Source: Acidimicrobiales bacterium | Lineage (GTDB): Bacteria > Actinomycetota > Acidimicrobiia > Acidimicrobiales > MedAcidi-G1 | Assembly: GCA_029242745.1 (NCBI GenBank) | Contig: JAQWTI010000006.1 | Span: 1-64,000, forward strand | Length of the DNA stretch: 64,000 nt | Reading direction: 5' to 3' | Shown here: one piece after another, positions 34,301-43,279 of the stretch | Numbering within the stretch: the stretch's first letter is position 1 | How the letters are laid out: each line of letters opens with the position of its first letter | The notes under the pieces: generated by a model | The model's database searches: none | The model's input: only the letters and a program-made list of their open reading frames with translations | Told to the model about the DNA's origin: nothing | Made by a program: the position numbers and the translations under genes

Positions 34301-36397
34301 TTAGCCCACGAATGCGGAAGCAAACACTAGGGACACGATGGTCATCACTTTGATAAGGATGTTCATGGATGGTCCAGAGGTGTCCTTGAAAGGGTCGCCA
34401 ACGGTGTCTCCCACCACAGCCGCCTTGTGGTTATCTGAGCCCTTGCCGCCATGCGCTCCTGCCTCGATGTATTTCTTAGCGTTGTCCCAAGCTCCACCGG
34501 CGTTGGACATGAAGATTGCTAAGCAAAAGCCGGTAACAAGTGCGCCGGCTAGGAAACCACCGAGAGTGTCCACGTTTATGAAGCCCAGCACTAGGGGGAC
34601 GACGACTGCCAACGCTCCGGGGATGATCATCTCCTTGAGCGAAGCCGCTGTGGAGATCGCTACACACCGAGCCGAGTCTGGGTTAACGCCGGGTTTCCCT
34701 TCCCTTAGTCCAGGGATCTCTCGGAACTGACGACGAACCTCTTCAATCATCTCCTGAGCAGCGCGACCCACGGCGTCGATGGTCAGCGCTGCGAACAGGA
34801 ACGGCAGCATGGCGCCGAGAAACAGGCCAATGAACACCTCAACTCTCCCAACGTCGAGCGACAGTGAGCCGCCGGCCTGGGCAATTGCAAACTCGAAGCT
34901 CTTGAAGAGCGCCAGAGCGGTCAGCGCCGCTGAACCAACAGCGAAGCCCTTGGCTACAGCCGCCGTCGTGTTTCCGAGTGAATCAAGGGCGTCAGTGACT
35001 TCACGAACGCTTGGGTCCAACTCGGCCATTTCTGCGATACCGCCAGCGTTGTCCGCAATCGGTCCGTAGGCATCTACAGAAACCACCACTCCTGTCGTAG
35101 CAAGCATCCCGATGGCTGCAACGGCGATTCCGTAGATGCCCCCGTCAAGATTGCCAATGGAGTCAAACGCCATCTCGCCACCCCAGTAGGCGACAGCCAC
35201 ACCGATTGCCAGCAGACCGACAGACGCTGCGACCGAAACCATGCCGGCTGAGATGCCACCTAAAATTGTGGTGGCGGGGCCAGTCTCCGTTTGGCTGGCA
35301 ATCTTTTTAACCGGAGCAAAATGGTCGGAGGTGTAGTACTCGGCCGTCTTGCCGAGAGCCCACCCAACTACTAGACCACCGATTACTGCGATTGCCAGAC
35401 CCAGGGGGGCATCAAAGGCTTCGTTATCACCGAAGAGCCAGAACGAGATGCCCACAGTCGCTACCACCGTGAGCGCCATCGCCACGTTAGTACCCATGTG
35501 CAATGCCTTTGAGAGAGCCTTGGTATCAGTGGAATTGCCGCCCTTAACTAGGAAAGAGCCAACGATGGACGCCACCATTCCAGCGAATGCAATGGCCATC
35601 GGGAACGTCAGCAACGAGATGTTGGTTACGGCAGTGGCCTGCTCTGCGCCCAAACCCAACGCAAAGGCCACTAACGAAATAGGCGCCAGGATCGATCCTG
35701 CGTAACTCTCAAATAAGTCGGCCCCCATGCCAGCTACATCGCCGACGTTGTCGCCTACGTTGTCAGCGATGGTTGCAGGGTTTCGCGGGTCATCTTCGGG
35801 AATGCCCGCCTCAACCTTGCCCACTAAATCAGCACCGACATCGGCGGCCTTGGTGTAAATACCACCTCCTACACGGGAGAAGAGCGCAATCGAGGAGGCA
35901 CCAAGCCCGTAAGCGGTCACAACCTCGAAGGCATCGTCAACCTCCAGCACCAAGATGAACAGTACGTAGACAGCCATGAGCCCCAGCAGGGCTAGGCCAG
36001 CCACGGAAAATCCCATCACGGCACCACCACGGAATGCTATGGGCAGCGCCTTGCCGGGTCCCGACTTCGCAGCCTCGGTAGTTCGAGCATTGGCCATGGT
36101 GGCGACCGTCATACCTATGTAGCCAGCCAGTGCCGAGAGCACAGCGCCAATGACATACGTGATCGCAGCCGCAGGAGCAATCAACAGTCCGATCAGGAGA
36201 GCCATGGCAACTACGAATACAGACACCCAGCTGTATTCCTGCTTAAGAAAGGCCCGCGCACCTTTCTGGATTTCTGTCATAAGAAATACCATGCGATCAT
36301 CGCCCGGAGGCGCTGCCTTAACGTTCTTAAAGAAGAATCCGGCAACAAATAGGCCGAGAATGGCCGAAACTGCAGCCAGATATGGGATGGCGTCCAA
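34301..36397 (-). CDS. hppA: K+-dependent membrane-bound pyrophosphatase
   Basis: A 698-residue integral membrane pyrophosphatase with about 16 helices that pumps Na+ or H+ on hydrolysing PPi. The substrate-binding segment [19 protein letters not shown], near residue 215, is intact. At the position that separates K+-dependent from K+-independent enzymes the sequence reads GNTTAA (Ala, not Lys), which marks a K+-dependent type; all known Na+-pumping forms are of this type. TTG at 36397 is chosen because AGGAG lies eight bases upstream and it starts directly in helix 1; an upstream ATG adds 13 residues. The C-terminus ends normally. Confidence 0.94.
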   Translation of the reverse strand: MDAIPYLAAVSAILGLFVAGFFFKNVKAAPPGDDRMVFLMTEIQKGARAFLKQEYSWVSVFVVAMALLIGLLIAPAAAITYVIGAVLSALAGYIGMTVATMANARTTEAAKSGPGKALPIAFRGGAVMGFSVAGLALLGLMAVYVLFILVLEVDDAFEVVTAYGLGASSIALFSRVGGGIYTKAADVGADLVGKVEAGIPEDDPRNPATIADNVGDNVGDVAGMGADLFESYAGSILAPISLVAFALGLGAEQATAVTNISLLTFPMAIAFAGMVASIVGSFLVKGGNSTDTKALSKALHMGTNVAMALTVVATVGISFWLFGDNEAFDAPLGLAIAVIGGLVVGWALGKTAEYYTSDHFAPVKKIASQTETGPATTILGGISAGMVSVAASVGLLAIGVAVAYWGGEMAFDSIGNLDGGIYGIAVAAIGMLATTGVVVSVDAYGPIADNAGGIAEMAELDPSVREVTDALDSLGNTTAAVAKGFAVGSAALTALALFKSFEFAIAQAGGSLSLDVGRVEVFIGLFLGAMLPFLFAALTIDAVGRAAQEMIEEVRRQFREIPGLREGKPGVNPDSARCVAISTAASLKEMIIPGALAVVVPLVLGFINVDTLGGFLAGALVTGFCLAIFMSNAGGAWDNAKKYIEAGAHGGKGSDNHKAAVVGDTVGDPFKDTSGPSMNILIKVMTIVSLVFASAFVG

Positions 36398-36431
36398 GGG
36401 AGGGTCTCCTGATGAGGGGAACTGGTTGTGG

Positions 36432-36454
36432 CCCACCCAAGTTGTCTGGGTGGG
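36432..36454. promoter_or_regulatory. perfect 8-bp hairpin in hppA leader
   Basis: CCCACCCA (36432-36439) and TGGGTGGG (36447-36454) form a perfect stem with a seven-base loop, 35 bases upstream of the hppA TTG start. No T run follows, so it is not a typical terminator. It may act as a leader structure or a protein site in the 265-bp divergent spacer to the next gene. Confidence 0.35.
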
Positions 36455-36662
36455 ATTGGTGCCCGGCGCAAGCCCTCAAGGCCGGATCGTCACGGGACCT
36501 CAGGCACTCTAGTGAGAATGGCACGGCGGACCGACAATCGGCAGGCATCTGCGACTGAGGTCGAAAGTCACGTTAGAAGTGTCACGACTAGCGCCTGGTC
36601 GCCCGGTCGGTCAGGATTAGGTTGCTAACCCAAGAGGATTACTGAAATCCGAGAGGAACTGA

Positions 36663-37235
36663 ATGCCGTCCGAGCTCCGCAAAAACATGCTTAAGGTGCG
36701 GCGTGCCCTGTCGCCCGAGGTGGTCGAGCGACACTCCGAGTTGGTCTGCCGGAGGTTGCTGAGCCTCCCAGAATTCTCGACGGCAACCAAGAGGGGCACT
36801 ATCGGTTCCTACCTTGGCATATCAGGGGAAATAGACCCGTCAGTCCTTCTGGAGACTGCCGGAATAGAGATAGCCCTACCAGTGACGACTACCGGAGATC
36901 CCCTACGATTCGTGGTGCCACACGGGCCTTTATCCGACGGGCCATTCGGTACCCGCCAACCCGAGGCTGGTACCGAAGTCAGCCCAATGGACCTGGCCTT
37001 GGTTTTGGTTCCACTAGTCGCTGCCGACCGCCGCGGCTCACGCGTCGGCCACGGCGCAGGTTTCTACGACAAAACCTTTTCTTCTCTGCAAGATGCCCGT
37101 CTCACTGCAGGGTCACAAACACCGCTGATGGTTGGACTTTGCCATGACTTCCAGGTTGTTGAAACGTTGGAACCTCGGCCATGGGATGTTCCATTAGACC
37201 TCATCGTGACAGAAGTTGGTCTCATCCGACCTTGA
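36663..37235 (+). CDS. 5-formyltetrahydrofolate cyclo-ligase
   Basis: A 190-residue ATP-dependent enzyme that converts 5-formyl-THF to 5,10-methenyl-THF in the cytoplasm. The ATP-binding GHGAGFYDKTF near residue 120 and the N-terminal LRKNMLKVRRALSPE-type helix fit the family. FGTRQPEAG near residue 95 is the usual substrate-binding segment. AGAGGAA sits before the ATG. It links to the folate one-carbon pool that sarcosine oxidase also feeds. TrkA follows 56 bp downstream. Confidence 0.92.
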   Translation: MPSELRKNMLKVRRALSPEVVERHSELVCRRLLSLPEFSTATKRGTIGSYLGISGEIDPSVLLETAGIEIALPVTTTGDPLRFVVPHGPLSDGPFGTRQPEAGTEVSPMDLALVLVPLVAADRRGSRVGHGAGFYDKTFSSLQDARLTAGSQTPLMVGLCHDFQVVETLEPRPWDVPLDLIVTEVGLIRP

Positions 37236-37291
37236 GTGTGCTCCACAAAAATCAGGAGTGATTTCGGGTATGCCACCCTTTACCTCCGCCG

Positions 37292-38707
37292 GTGGGCGAT
37301 GATCGCGAGGTGCGTATCATTGTGGTCGGTGCCGGTGAGGTCGGCACCTACGTAGCCGATCGTCTCAGTAGGCAGGGACACGACGTCACCCTCATAGAGG
37401 TCAACAGCGAACGTTGTCGACAGATCCAAACGCAGCTCGACGTCGAGATACTCCGAGGTAGTGGTACCGATCCGGACGTGCTTGCCCAGGCGCGTGTCTC
37501 CAAGGCGGAACTCCTTGTTGCGGTAACTAAGCGTGACGAGGTGAACATCCTGTGTGCCCTCATGGCTCGGAAGGCAGGTGTCACCAAGACGATTGTCCGA
37601 GTGGAATCTCGAGCACTACGTCGAGCCCAGGCTGCGTCACTATTTGAGGGGGTCGAGGATCATCTCGTCATTGACCCTGACGAAGAGGTAGCCCATGCCG
37701 TCCGTCGACTACTTCGTTACACCGGCGCCCTTGAACTCGACGAGATGGCTGGTGGTGAAGTAGTCGTGTTGACCGGTCGACTCGCCGGTGGTGCTCCGTT
37801 AGTCGGCAAGTCACTACGTGAGCTCGGACGTGAGTTGGAACCTGACTGGGGCTTCATCGTGGGCTCAATAACACGCCGAGAAGCGGGGGCGGACCAGGAA
37901 CACACCTTTGTGCCTCGAGGTGACCGGACGTTACGTGAAGCCGATCTGCTTACCGTGATCTGCAAGAAGGAAAATCTTTCGGATTTGACATCGCGTATGG
38001 GCATGGAGCGACAGCAGGCTCACCGGGTACTTCTGCTCGGCGGTGGCCGGACTGCGGAAATCCTCGCTGAGTCGTTGCTAGCCCAAGGCAAGTCGGTGGG
38101 CATCATCGAACGTGACCCGGCTCGAGCTGCCCAATTAGCTGAACGTCTCGCTGGTGCCCTCATTTACCGGGGCGACATCACTGATGCAGTGCTGCTTGAA
38201 GACGCAGGAGTAACTAAGCAAGATGTTGTCATAGCTCTTACCGGAGAGGACCACGCCAACGTACTTGCGTGTCTCTATGCCAAGTCGTCAGGCAAGTCGC
38301 AAGCGGAGGACCCTGCCAAAGGTCCTGAGACAATCGCCGTGGTGCACCACCTGCAACTACTCAACCTTCTCGAGACCCATCAGGTCGATGCAACCCTCAG
38401 CCCCCGAACGGCAACGGCGAATAGTGTGCTGCGATTTGTTCGAGGCGAGGCGGAGACAGTAGCGGCTGTATCTACATCTCTTCACGGCGATGCAGAAGTA
38501 TTGGAGTTCGCTGTGGCTCCTGGCTGCAGGTGTGAGGGACAGATGTTGTCCGACCTTGGCCTACACGAAGACGTTCTCATCGGCGCAATTGTTCGAGATG
38601 GAAAAGCCCAGATTGCCCGTGGGCGGAGCACGTTGCGGGCCCGTGACCATGTCATCGCAGTTGTGCGGCCTGGGCAGGCTGCCCACCTTTCCTCACTGTT
38701 CGGCTAG
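37292..38707 (+). CDS. trkA: Trk potassium transporter peripheral NAD-binding protein
   Basis: A 471-residue cytoplasmic gating protein with two RCK units. Unit 1 opens with VVGAGEVGTYVADRL (NAD motif) and includes GSGTDPDVL; unit 2 opens at about residue 245 with LLLGGGRTAEILAESL. Each is followed by a TrkA-C domain. It binds NAD(H) or ATP and opens the TrkH channel. GTG at 37292 is one start choice; GTG at 37310 gives the conventional MRIIVVGAG beginning. Two trkH genes follow directly, so this is a complete K+ uptake operon. Confidence 0.92.
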   Translation: MGDDREVRIIVVGAGEVGTYVADRLSRQGHDVTLIEVNSERCRQIQTQLDVEILRGSGTDPDVLAQARVSKAELLVAVTKRDEVNILCALMARKAGVTKTIVRVESRALRRAQAASLFEGVEDHLVIDPDEEVAHAVRRLLRYTGALELDEMAGGEVVVLTGRLAGGAPLVGKSLRELGRELEPDWGFIVGSITRREAGADQEHTFVPRGDRTLREADLLTVICKKENLSDLTSRMGMERQQAHRVLLLGGGRTAEILAESLLAQGKSVGIIERDPARAAQLAERLAGALIYRGDITDAVLLEDAGVTKQDVVIALTGEDHANVLACLYAKSSGKSQAEDPAKGPETIAVVHHLQLLNLLETHQVDATLSPRTATANSVLRFVRGEAETVAAVSTSLHGDAEVLEFAVAPGCRCEGQMLSDLGLHEDVLIGAIVRDGKAQIARGRSTLRARDHVIAVVRPGQAAHLSSLFG

Positions 38708-38720
38708 GTCGGCGAGCCAG

Positions 38721-40274
38721 ATGAGCCGACCGATGTGGTCCGGCAAACGATCCGAGTTCCGTCGCAGTGTCCTCTGGCCCTCATGGGCAGCAGCTGTGGT
38801 GTGGGCTGTCTCAGTAGCCCTCGGTGCTGCGGGGCTTCTAGCCATAGCTTCGGGCGTGGTTGACCTTCTGGGAGCTGGGGACCACACCGTCCCACTCCTG
38901 GTTTGTGGTAGCGCGACAGGGCTCCTCGCCTCCGTTTTGGCCGTATGGGTCCGGTCGCCGGAACGGATCCAGCATCTTCATGTTCTCTCTGCGGTCACCG
39001 GCTGCCTCATCCTATTTATCTTGTTGATAGCTGGGTTCCTCGGGCTCACCGAGCCGTCCATGACTCTGGCCGATGCGCTTTTCCAGGCGACAGCCATGGC
39101 CACTACTACGGCCTTGGACATAGGTGCCATTGACACGACCGGCCATGGGGTTCGTTTCCTCGCAGGGGGCGCGCAGTGGCTGGGAGGCATCGGTGCACTT
39201 CTGATGGCGGTCGCAATACTCCCGTTCTTGGGTGCCGGAGGGGAATTCGCTGATCGTTCCCGCCGAGGGGGGCGCCGACCTATGACCCCGAACCCCGCCG
39301 CAGCGGTCCGGAACCTATGTGCCGTCCACGGGCTGGCCACGGCGGTCACTCTCGTAGGATTTCTGATAGTGGGTGTAGATCCACTCGACGCTGTACTCCT
39401 AGCCATGGCCACTGCCTCCACTGGAGGTCTATTCAGCGGAAGCGACCTTGAGTCCGCCGCTGTTCAGTGGGTCGCCATAGCGGGAATGATTATTGCAGGG
39501 AGCAGCCTTGTGGTGCTGTGGCGTCTAGGGCTGGGACGTTCCCGCAGCCTCCTGCGGTCCAGCGAGCTGCGGGCGTACTTAGGACTTCTGGTAGTGGCCC
39601 CTGCTGCCTTTCTTTTGTGGACCGATGGCTCGGGGGTTGATGGGATACGCCGGGCCGTCTTTACTGTGACAGCAGCTGTGACCACCACCGGATTTCCGAT
39701 GGGCCCCGGTGGCACTTGGGCCCCCGCTGCCCCGGTTCTCCTTCTCGTCCTCGCATCGATCGGACCGATGACCGGATCAACAGGTGGGGGATTTCAGATC
39801 CTCCGACACCAACTCTTGGCCAGAGTGGCCGTTAGGGAACTGCTCCGCCAACTTCACCCCCGCGCGATCATCACAGCCCGGTTAGGACGGCGAACAGCTG
39901 CCGAAGACACCTTGACCCAAGTCGTCGTGACCCAGTTCCTGTTCGTTAGCGTAATCTTCGGCACAGTGGGTGCGATGGCCATCACCGGCTTCGATCTGGC
40001 AACTGCCTTAGCCGCTGCAGTGCACGCCATCTCGACAGCCGGGCCTATCCGATCACTGGACGGCAGTCTGGTCGACGTCGGGTCGTGGCCGACCTCCGCA
40101 CGTCTCGCTCTTATCCCGGCGATGGTGATTGGTCGTCTGTCGGTCTACCCGGCAATTGTGGCACTGGGGGCGGGTGCGGCCCTTATTCGCCAGCGGCTTC
40201 GCCTTAAACGGCGTGCAGAGGTAGCCGTTAGCCGGGGGAGTGTTAACGGGTTGGTGGACAGGGGCAATCCATGA
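38721..40274 (+). CDS. trkH: TrkH-family potassium transporter, divergent first copy
   Basis: A 517-residue membrane protein with four pseudo-repeats of the TrkH/KtrB fold. Pore loop 2 (STGG), loop 3 (TTTGF) and loop 4 (STAGP) keep the filter glycine. In loop 1 an ungapped alignment with the next gene puts Ala131 (TTTALDIG) at the glycine, followed by Leu-Asp where Ser-Thr or Ala-Thr is usual. K+ selectivity or flux may be altered. A longer frame starts inside trkA; ATG at 38721 is chosen because it directly follows trkA and precedes helix 1. Its stop overlaps the next trkH (ATGA). Confidence 0.87.
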   Translation: MSRPMWSGKRSEFRRSVLWPSWAAAVVWAVSVALGAAGLLAIASGVVDLLGAGDHTVPLLVCGSATGLLASVLAVWVRSPERIQHLHVLSAVTGCLILFILLIAGFLGLTEPSMTLADALFQATAMATTTALDIGAIDTTGHGVRFLAGGAQWLGGIGALLMAVAILPFLGAGGEFADRSRRGGRRPMTPNPAAAVRNLCAVHGLATAVTLVGFLIVGVDPLDAVLLAMATASTGGLFSGSDLESAAVQWVAIAGMIIAGSSLVVLWRLGLGRSRSLLRSSELRAYLGLLVVAPAAFLLWTDGSGVDGIRRAVFTVTAAVTTTGFPMGPGGTWAPAAPVLLLVLASIGPMTGSTGGGFQILRHQLLARVAVRELLRQLHPRAIITARLGRRTAAEDTLTQVVVTQFLFVSVIFGTVGAMAITGFDLATALAAAVHAISTAGPIRSLDGSLVDVGSWPTSARLALIPAMVIGRLSVYPAIVALGAGAALIRQRLRLKRRAEVAVSRGSVNGLVDRGNP

Positions 40275-41830
40275 ATCCGTTGAGTCAGTTTCCTTTCGGT
40301 AATCGCTGGAAGAGCACGACAGCCAGCGTGCTTGGAATGGCGCTCCTCTTCGTGGCAGTCGGCATGACGATGGCCACCTTGGTCGCCCTGGTGGACGGTG
40401 CTGATGCTCTGGCACTTGCAACCGCCAGTGGGATTACGGCTCTGATTGGCGCTGGATTGTTCCACGTCGCCACTCCAGGACCCCAAAATATCACGGCAAT
40501 CTTCAGTGCGGTGGGAACCACTTGGGTGACGACATCCGTTCTGGGCGCCCTCCCGTACCTATTAGCCGGGACGTTCGCGGTGGCCGGTCAATCGTGGGTG
40601 GTGGTGCTCGCCGATGCACTATTTGAGTCGGTATCTGGGTTTTCCACCTCTGGTTCAACAGTCTTCGGGGCCCACAACCCTATTGAGGCACAGGGGGCCG
40701 GCATCCTGCTATACCGCCACCTCACCCAGTGGGCCGGTGGTATGGGCATCGTGGTCCTAGTCGTCATGGTCCTGCCCTCCTTGAGGTCCAGCGGCTTGGG
40801 GCTCATCGACGCCGAGGCGCCTGGCATGGGTGTAGACCGTTTGGCACCCCGGATTAAGACCATCGCAACGAGATTCTGGTCTCTATACCTGGGATTCACA
40901 GTCGCCGTAGCGGCAAGCCTGTTCGTGGCCGGTATGGGTCCGTTCGATGCTGTAGCCCACGCCTTTAGCACAGCGTCGACCGGTGGCTTCTCAACGAAGG
41001 ACGCCTCGATCGGCCACTGGGACAGCATCGCCATCGAAGTGGTCGTGGTGCTGGCCATGATTATCGGGGGTGCCAGCTTCGCCCTACACAACAACGCGCT
41101 CCGTCAACGGAAGTTCGGCTACTTCCGAGATCCGGAGTTCCGAACCTACGCAGCTGTCTTAGGCGCAGCAGTGGGCCTAGTAGTCGTCTTTCTCGTAGGC
41201 GACCAGATGGGTGTGGTACGAGCCTTCCGATCGGCAGTGTTCAACGTGGTCACCTTTGGCACTAGTAGCGGTTTTAGTAACGCCACCGGTGCCGGCACCG
41301 CAGGTGACTTTGCACTGTGGGCAGCAGGGCCGCAGTTGGTGCTTCTACTGTTGATGGTCTTCGGTGGCTGCACTGGCTCGACGTCCGGTGGTGTCAAAGT
41401 CATACGACTTCGGGTCGGGATGGCGTACGCCTATCGGACTCTCCTCAGCCTTCGGCAGCCTCGGGCACTATTCACGGTGCGGCTCGGATCGACCCCCATT
41501 TCGGAGTCCATGGTGGAGAGGATCGCCGGGTTCATGGTCGTTTATGGCCTTCTAGTGGTCGGCGGTACCATCGTGATCGCCGCGCTAGGCGTCGATCTAG
41601 TCTCGGCGTTCGGTGGTGTAATCAGCGCCTTGGGCAACACGGGGTTAACGCTCGGTGAGGCCGGCCCAACGGCCTCATACGCCGATGCCTATCCAACTAC
41701 GGCGCGTATGGTTCTGGCTGTGCTGATGTTGGTCGGTCGCCTCGAGATCTTCCCCATGCTCCTCATGCTGGTTGCCCCCTACCGCTCATTCGCTGGGGTC
41801 GCGCGGGGAATACGTACTCAACTTCGCTAG
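40271..41830 (+). CDS. trkH: TrkH-family potassium transporter, canonical second copy
   Basis: A 519-residue TrkH with all four selectivity-filter loops normal: STSGST in loop 1, STASTGGF in loop 2, TSSGF in loop 3 and LGNTGL in loop 4. GSTSGGVKVIRLR follows loop 3 as in active transporters. It should form the membrane channel for K+ uptake, driven by the ion gradient and gated by TrkA. It is coupled by a 4-bp overlap with the divergent first copy. TrkH proteins act as dimers, so the two copies could pair. Confidence 0.92.
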   Translation: MNPLSQFPFGNRWKSTTASVLGMALLFVAVGMTMATLVALVDGADALALATASGITALIGAGLFHVATPGPQNITAIFSAVGTTWVTTSVLGALPYLLAGTFAVAGQSWVVVLADALFESVSGFSTSGSTVFGAHNPIEAQGAGILLYRHLTQWAGGMGIVVLVVMVLPSLRSSGLGLIDAEAPGMGVDRLAPRIKTIATRFWSLYLGFTVAVAASLFVAGMGPFDAVAHAFSTASTGGFSTKDASIGHWDSIAIEVVVVLAMIIGGASFALHNNALRQRKFGYFRDPEFRTYAAVLGAAVGLVVVFLVGDQMGVVRAFRSAVFNVVTFGTSSGFSNATGAGTAGDFALWAAGPQLVLLLLMVFGGCTGSTSGGVKVIRLRVGMAYAYRTLLSLRQPRALFTVRLGSTPISESMVERIAGFMVVYGLLVVGGTIVIAALGVDLVSAFGGVISALGNTGLTLGEAGPTASYADAYPTTARMVLAVLMLVGRLEIFPMLLMLVAPYRSFAGVARGIRTQLR

Positions 41831-41852
41831 CGACTCCGCTGATAGAGCGACC

Positions 41853-43142
41853 TCAGCCGGCGAGGGAGGCTTCCAACAGACGTCCAAGCAGCCACGGGTC
41901 CTCGCTGCCGCAGAACTCCCGTGCGCTGTGCATAGCCAACTGTGCTACGCCCAAGTCCACCGTGCGTAAACCCGTACCTGACGCAGTGGCGGGTCCGATT
42001 GTGGTGCCACACGGCATATCGGATCGGCTTACGAAGGATTGGAGAGGCACGCCGGCCTTCTCGGCTGTTTGACGGATCTCCGCCGCCCCTGGTGCGTCCG
42101 TGGCGTAGCGCTCCTTTGCATTGAACTTCAGTACTGGCCCGCCGTTCAAAAGGACTCTGTGTTCGCCGTCATGCCGTTCCATATAGTTGGGGTGCGTGGC
42201 GTGGGTCCCATCGACAGATAGGACAAGGCCTCCGTTGACCCGGCGCTCATCGAGGTTGACAAAACGACGCAATGTGCGTTGCAGGAAGGGCCCCGCCGCT
42301 CCCGTGGCAGACACGCTGCCCACCTCCTCGTGGTCAAATAGGGCCAGGACCGGAACCGTCTGACCGGCACCTCGTCTGGACTCCTTACCAGCAGTAGCAA
42401 TCAGAGCCTCGGTGCCGGCATGACAAGACAAGAGGTCGTCGAGACGCGAAGCACTCACGAATTCTCGGTCTGGGCCCGAGAGGCAGGAAGGCACCACATC
42501 GTGGAACATCGCGTCAAACGCCAGCACGTCGACTGGGTCCACGTCAGCCAGTGCGGCCAAGGTCTTCACGAAGGCACCGGGCTCAGCCAGTCCGGCTCCC
42601 ACAATTGTCGTTAGATGGACTTGAGGATTCAGCAACAGTCCCTTGTCGTTCACATCACGATCGAGATGTATGGCCAGTTGTGGAATCCGGGCTACCGGTC
42701 GGTCGTCTCGGACCAGATGCTCCACACGCCTGCCACCATCTCGCACCACCACACGGCCCGATACTCCAAGGTCCCGGTCCAGCCAAGAGTTCAACAGGGC
42801 GCCCCCGTACACCTCCACGCCTACCTGGTGGAGACCGAGAGCACCCTGATCAGGGAGAGGTTTGACCCGCAGGTTCGGGCTGTCGGTGTGAGCACCAATA
42901 ATCCGGAGGGGAGCGTCGACCTCGCAGCCAGCGTCCGACCAGGCTATAAGTGCACCGCCGGACCGGAGGTACCAACACCCGGCAGCTGGGCGGCCTTCGT
43001 CACTAGATAATTCCTGAAAACCTGCTGCTTCCAGGCGCCGAACTGATTCAGCTACCGCATGGAAGGGACTGGGGGAGGCGTCGATGTATCGACAGAGATC
43101 GAGGCACGACTCGGTTGAGAGATCTTTGCTAGCGGTGTTCAT
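41853..43142 (-). CDS. apeB: M18 family aminopeptidase
   Basis: A 429-residue zinc aminopeptidase of the aspartyl aminopeptidase type. The metal segments AHTDSPNLRVKP near residue 85 (His-x-Asp) and DHEEVGS near residue 266 (Glu-Glu) are intact, and a C-terminal HSAREFCGSED near residue 409 supplies the last His. It should remove acidic N-terminal residues from peptides in the cytoplasm. The gene converges on trkH with only 22 bp between stops and diverges from gltB across 137 bp. No sign of truncation. Confidence 0.92.
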   Translation of the reverse strand: MNTASKDLSTESCLDLCRYIDASPSPFHAVAESVRRLEAAGFQELSSDEGRPAAGCWYLRSGGALIAWSDAGCEVDAPLRIIGAHTDSPNLRVKPLPDQGALGLHQVGVEVYGGALLNSWLDRDLGVSGRVVVRDGGRRVEHLVRDDRPVARIPQLAIHLDRDVNDKGLLLNPQVHLTTIVGAGLAEPGAFVKTLAALADVDPVDVLAFDAMFHDVVPSCLSGPDREFVSASRLDDLLSCHAGTEALIATAGKESRRGAGQTVPVLALFDHEEVGSVSATGAAGPFLQRTLRRFVNLDERRVNGGLVLSVDGTHATHPNYMERHDGEHRVLLNGGPVLKFNAKERYATDAPGAAEIRQTAEKAGVPLQSFVSRSDMPCGTTIGPATASGTGLRTVDLGVAQLAMHSAREFCGSEDPWLLGRLLEASLAG

Positions 43143-43279
43143 CCGGCTATTCTTATCTCTCCATAGTTCTCACGGGATGCTCGGCGACGGGATACCAGTG
43201 AGAATCATCGCTCCGACCAACGACGTTCCGGGCGATCTCCAGGGCGACCTGCCCCGTCAAGGAGACGACCTCGAACATT

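Noticed and set aside
38490-38720. N-terminal extension of the first TrkH into trkA
   Set aside because: The extension overlaps trkA in another frame, is Cys/Arg-rich and not membrane-like; ATG at 38721 is a better start.
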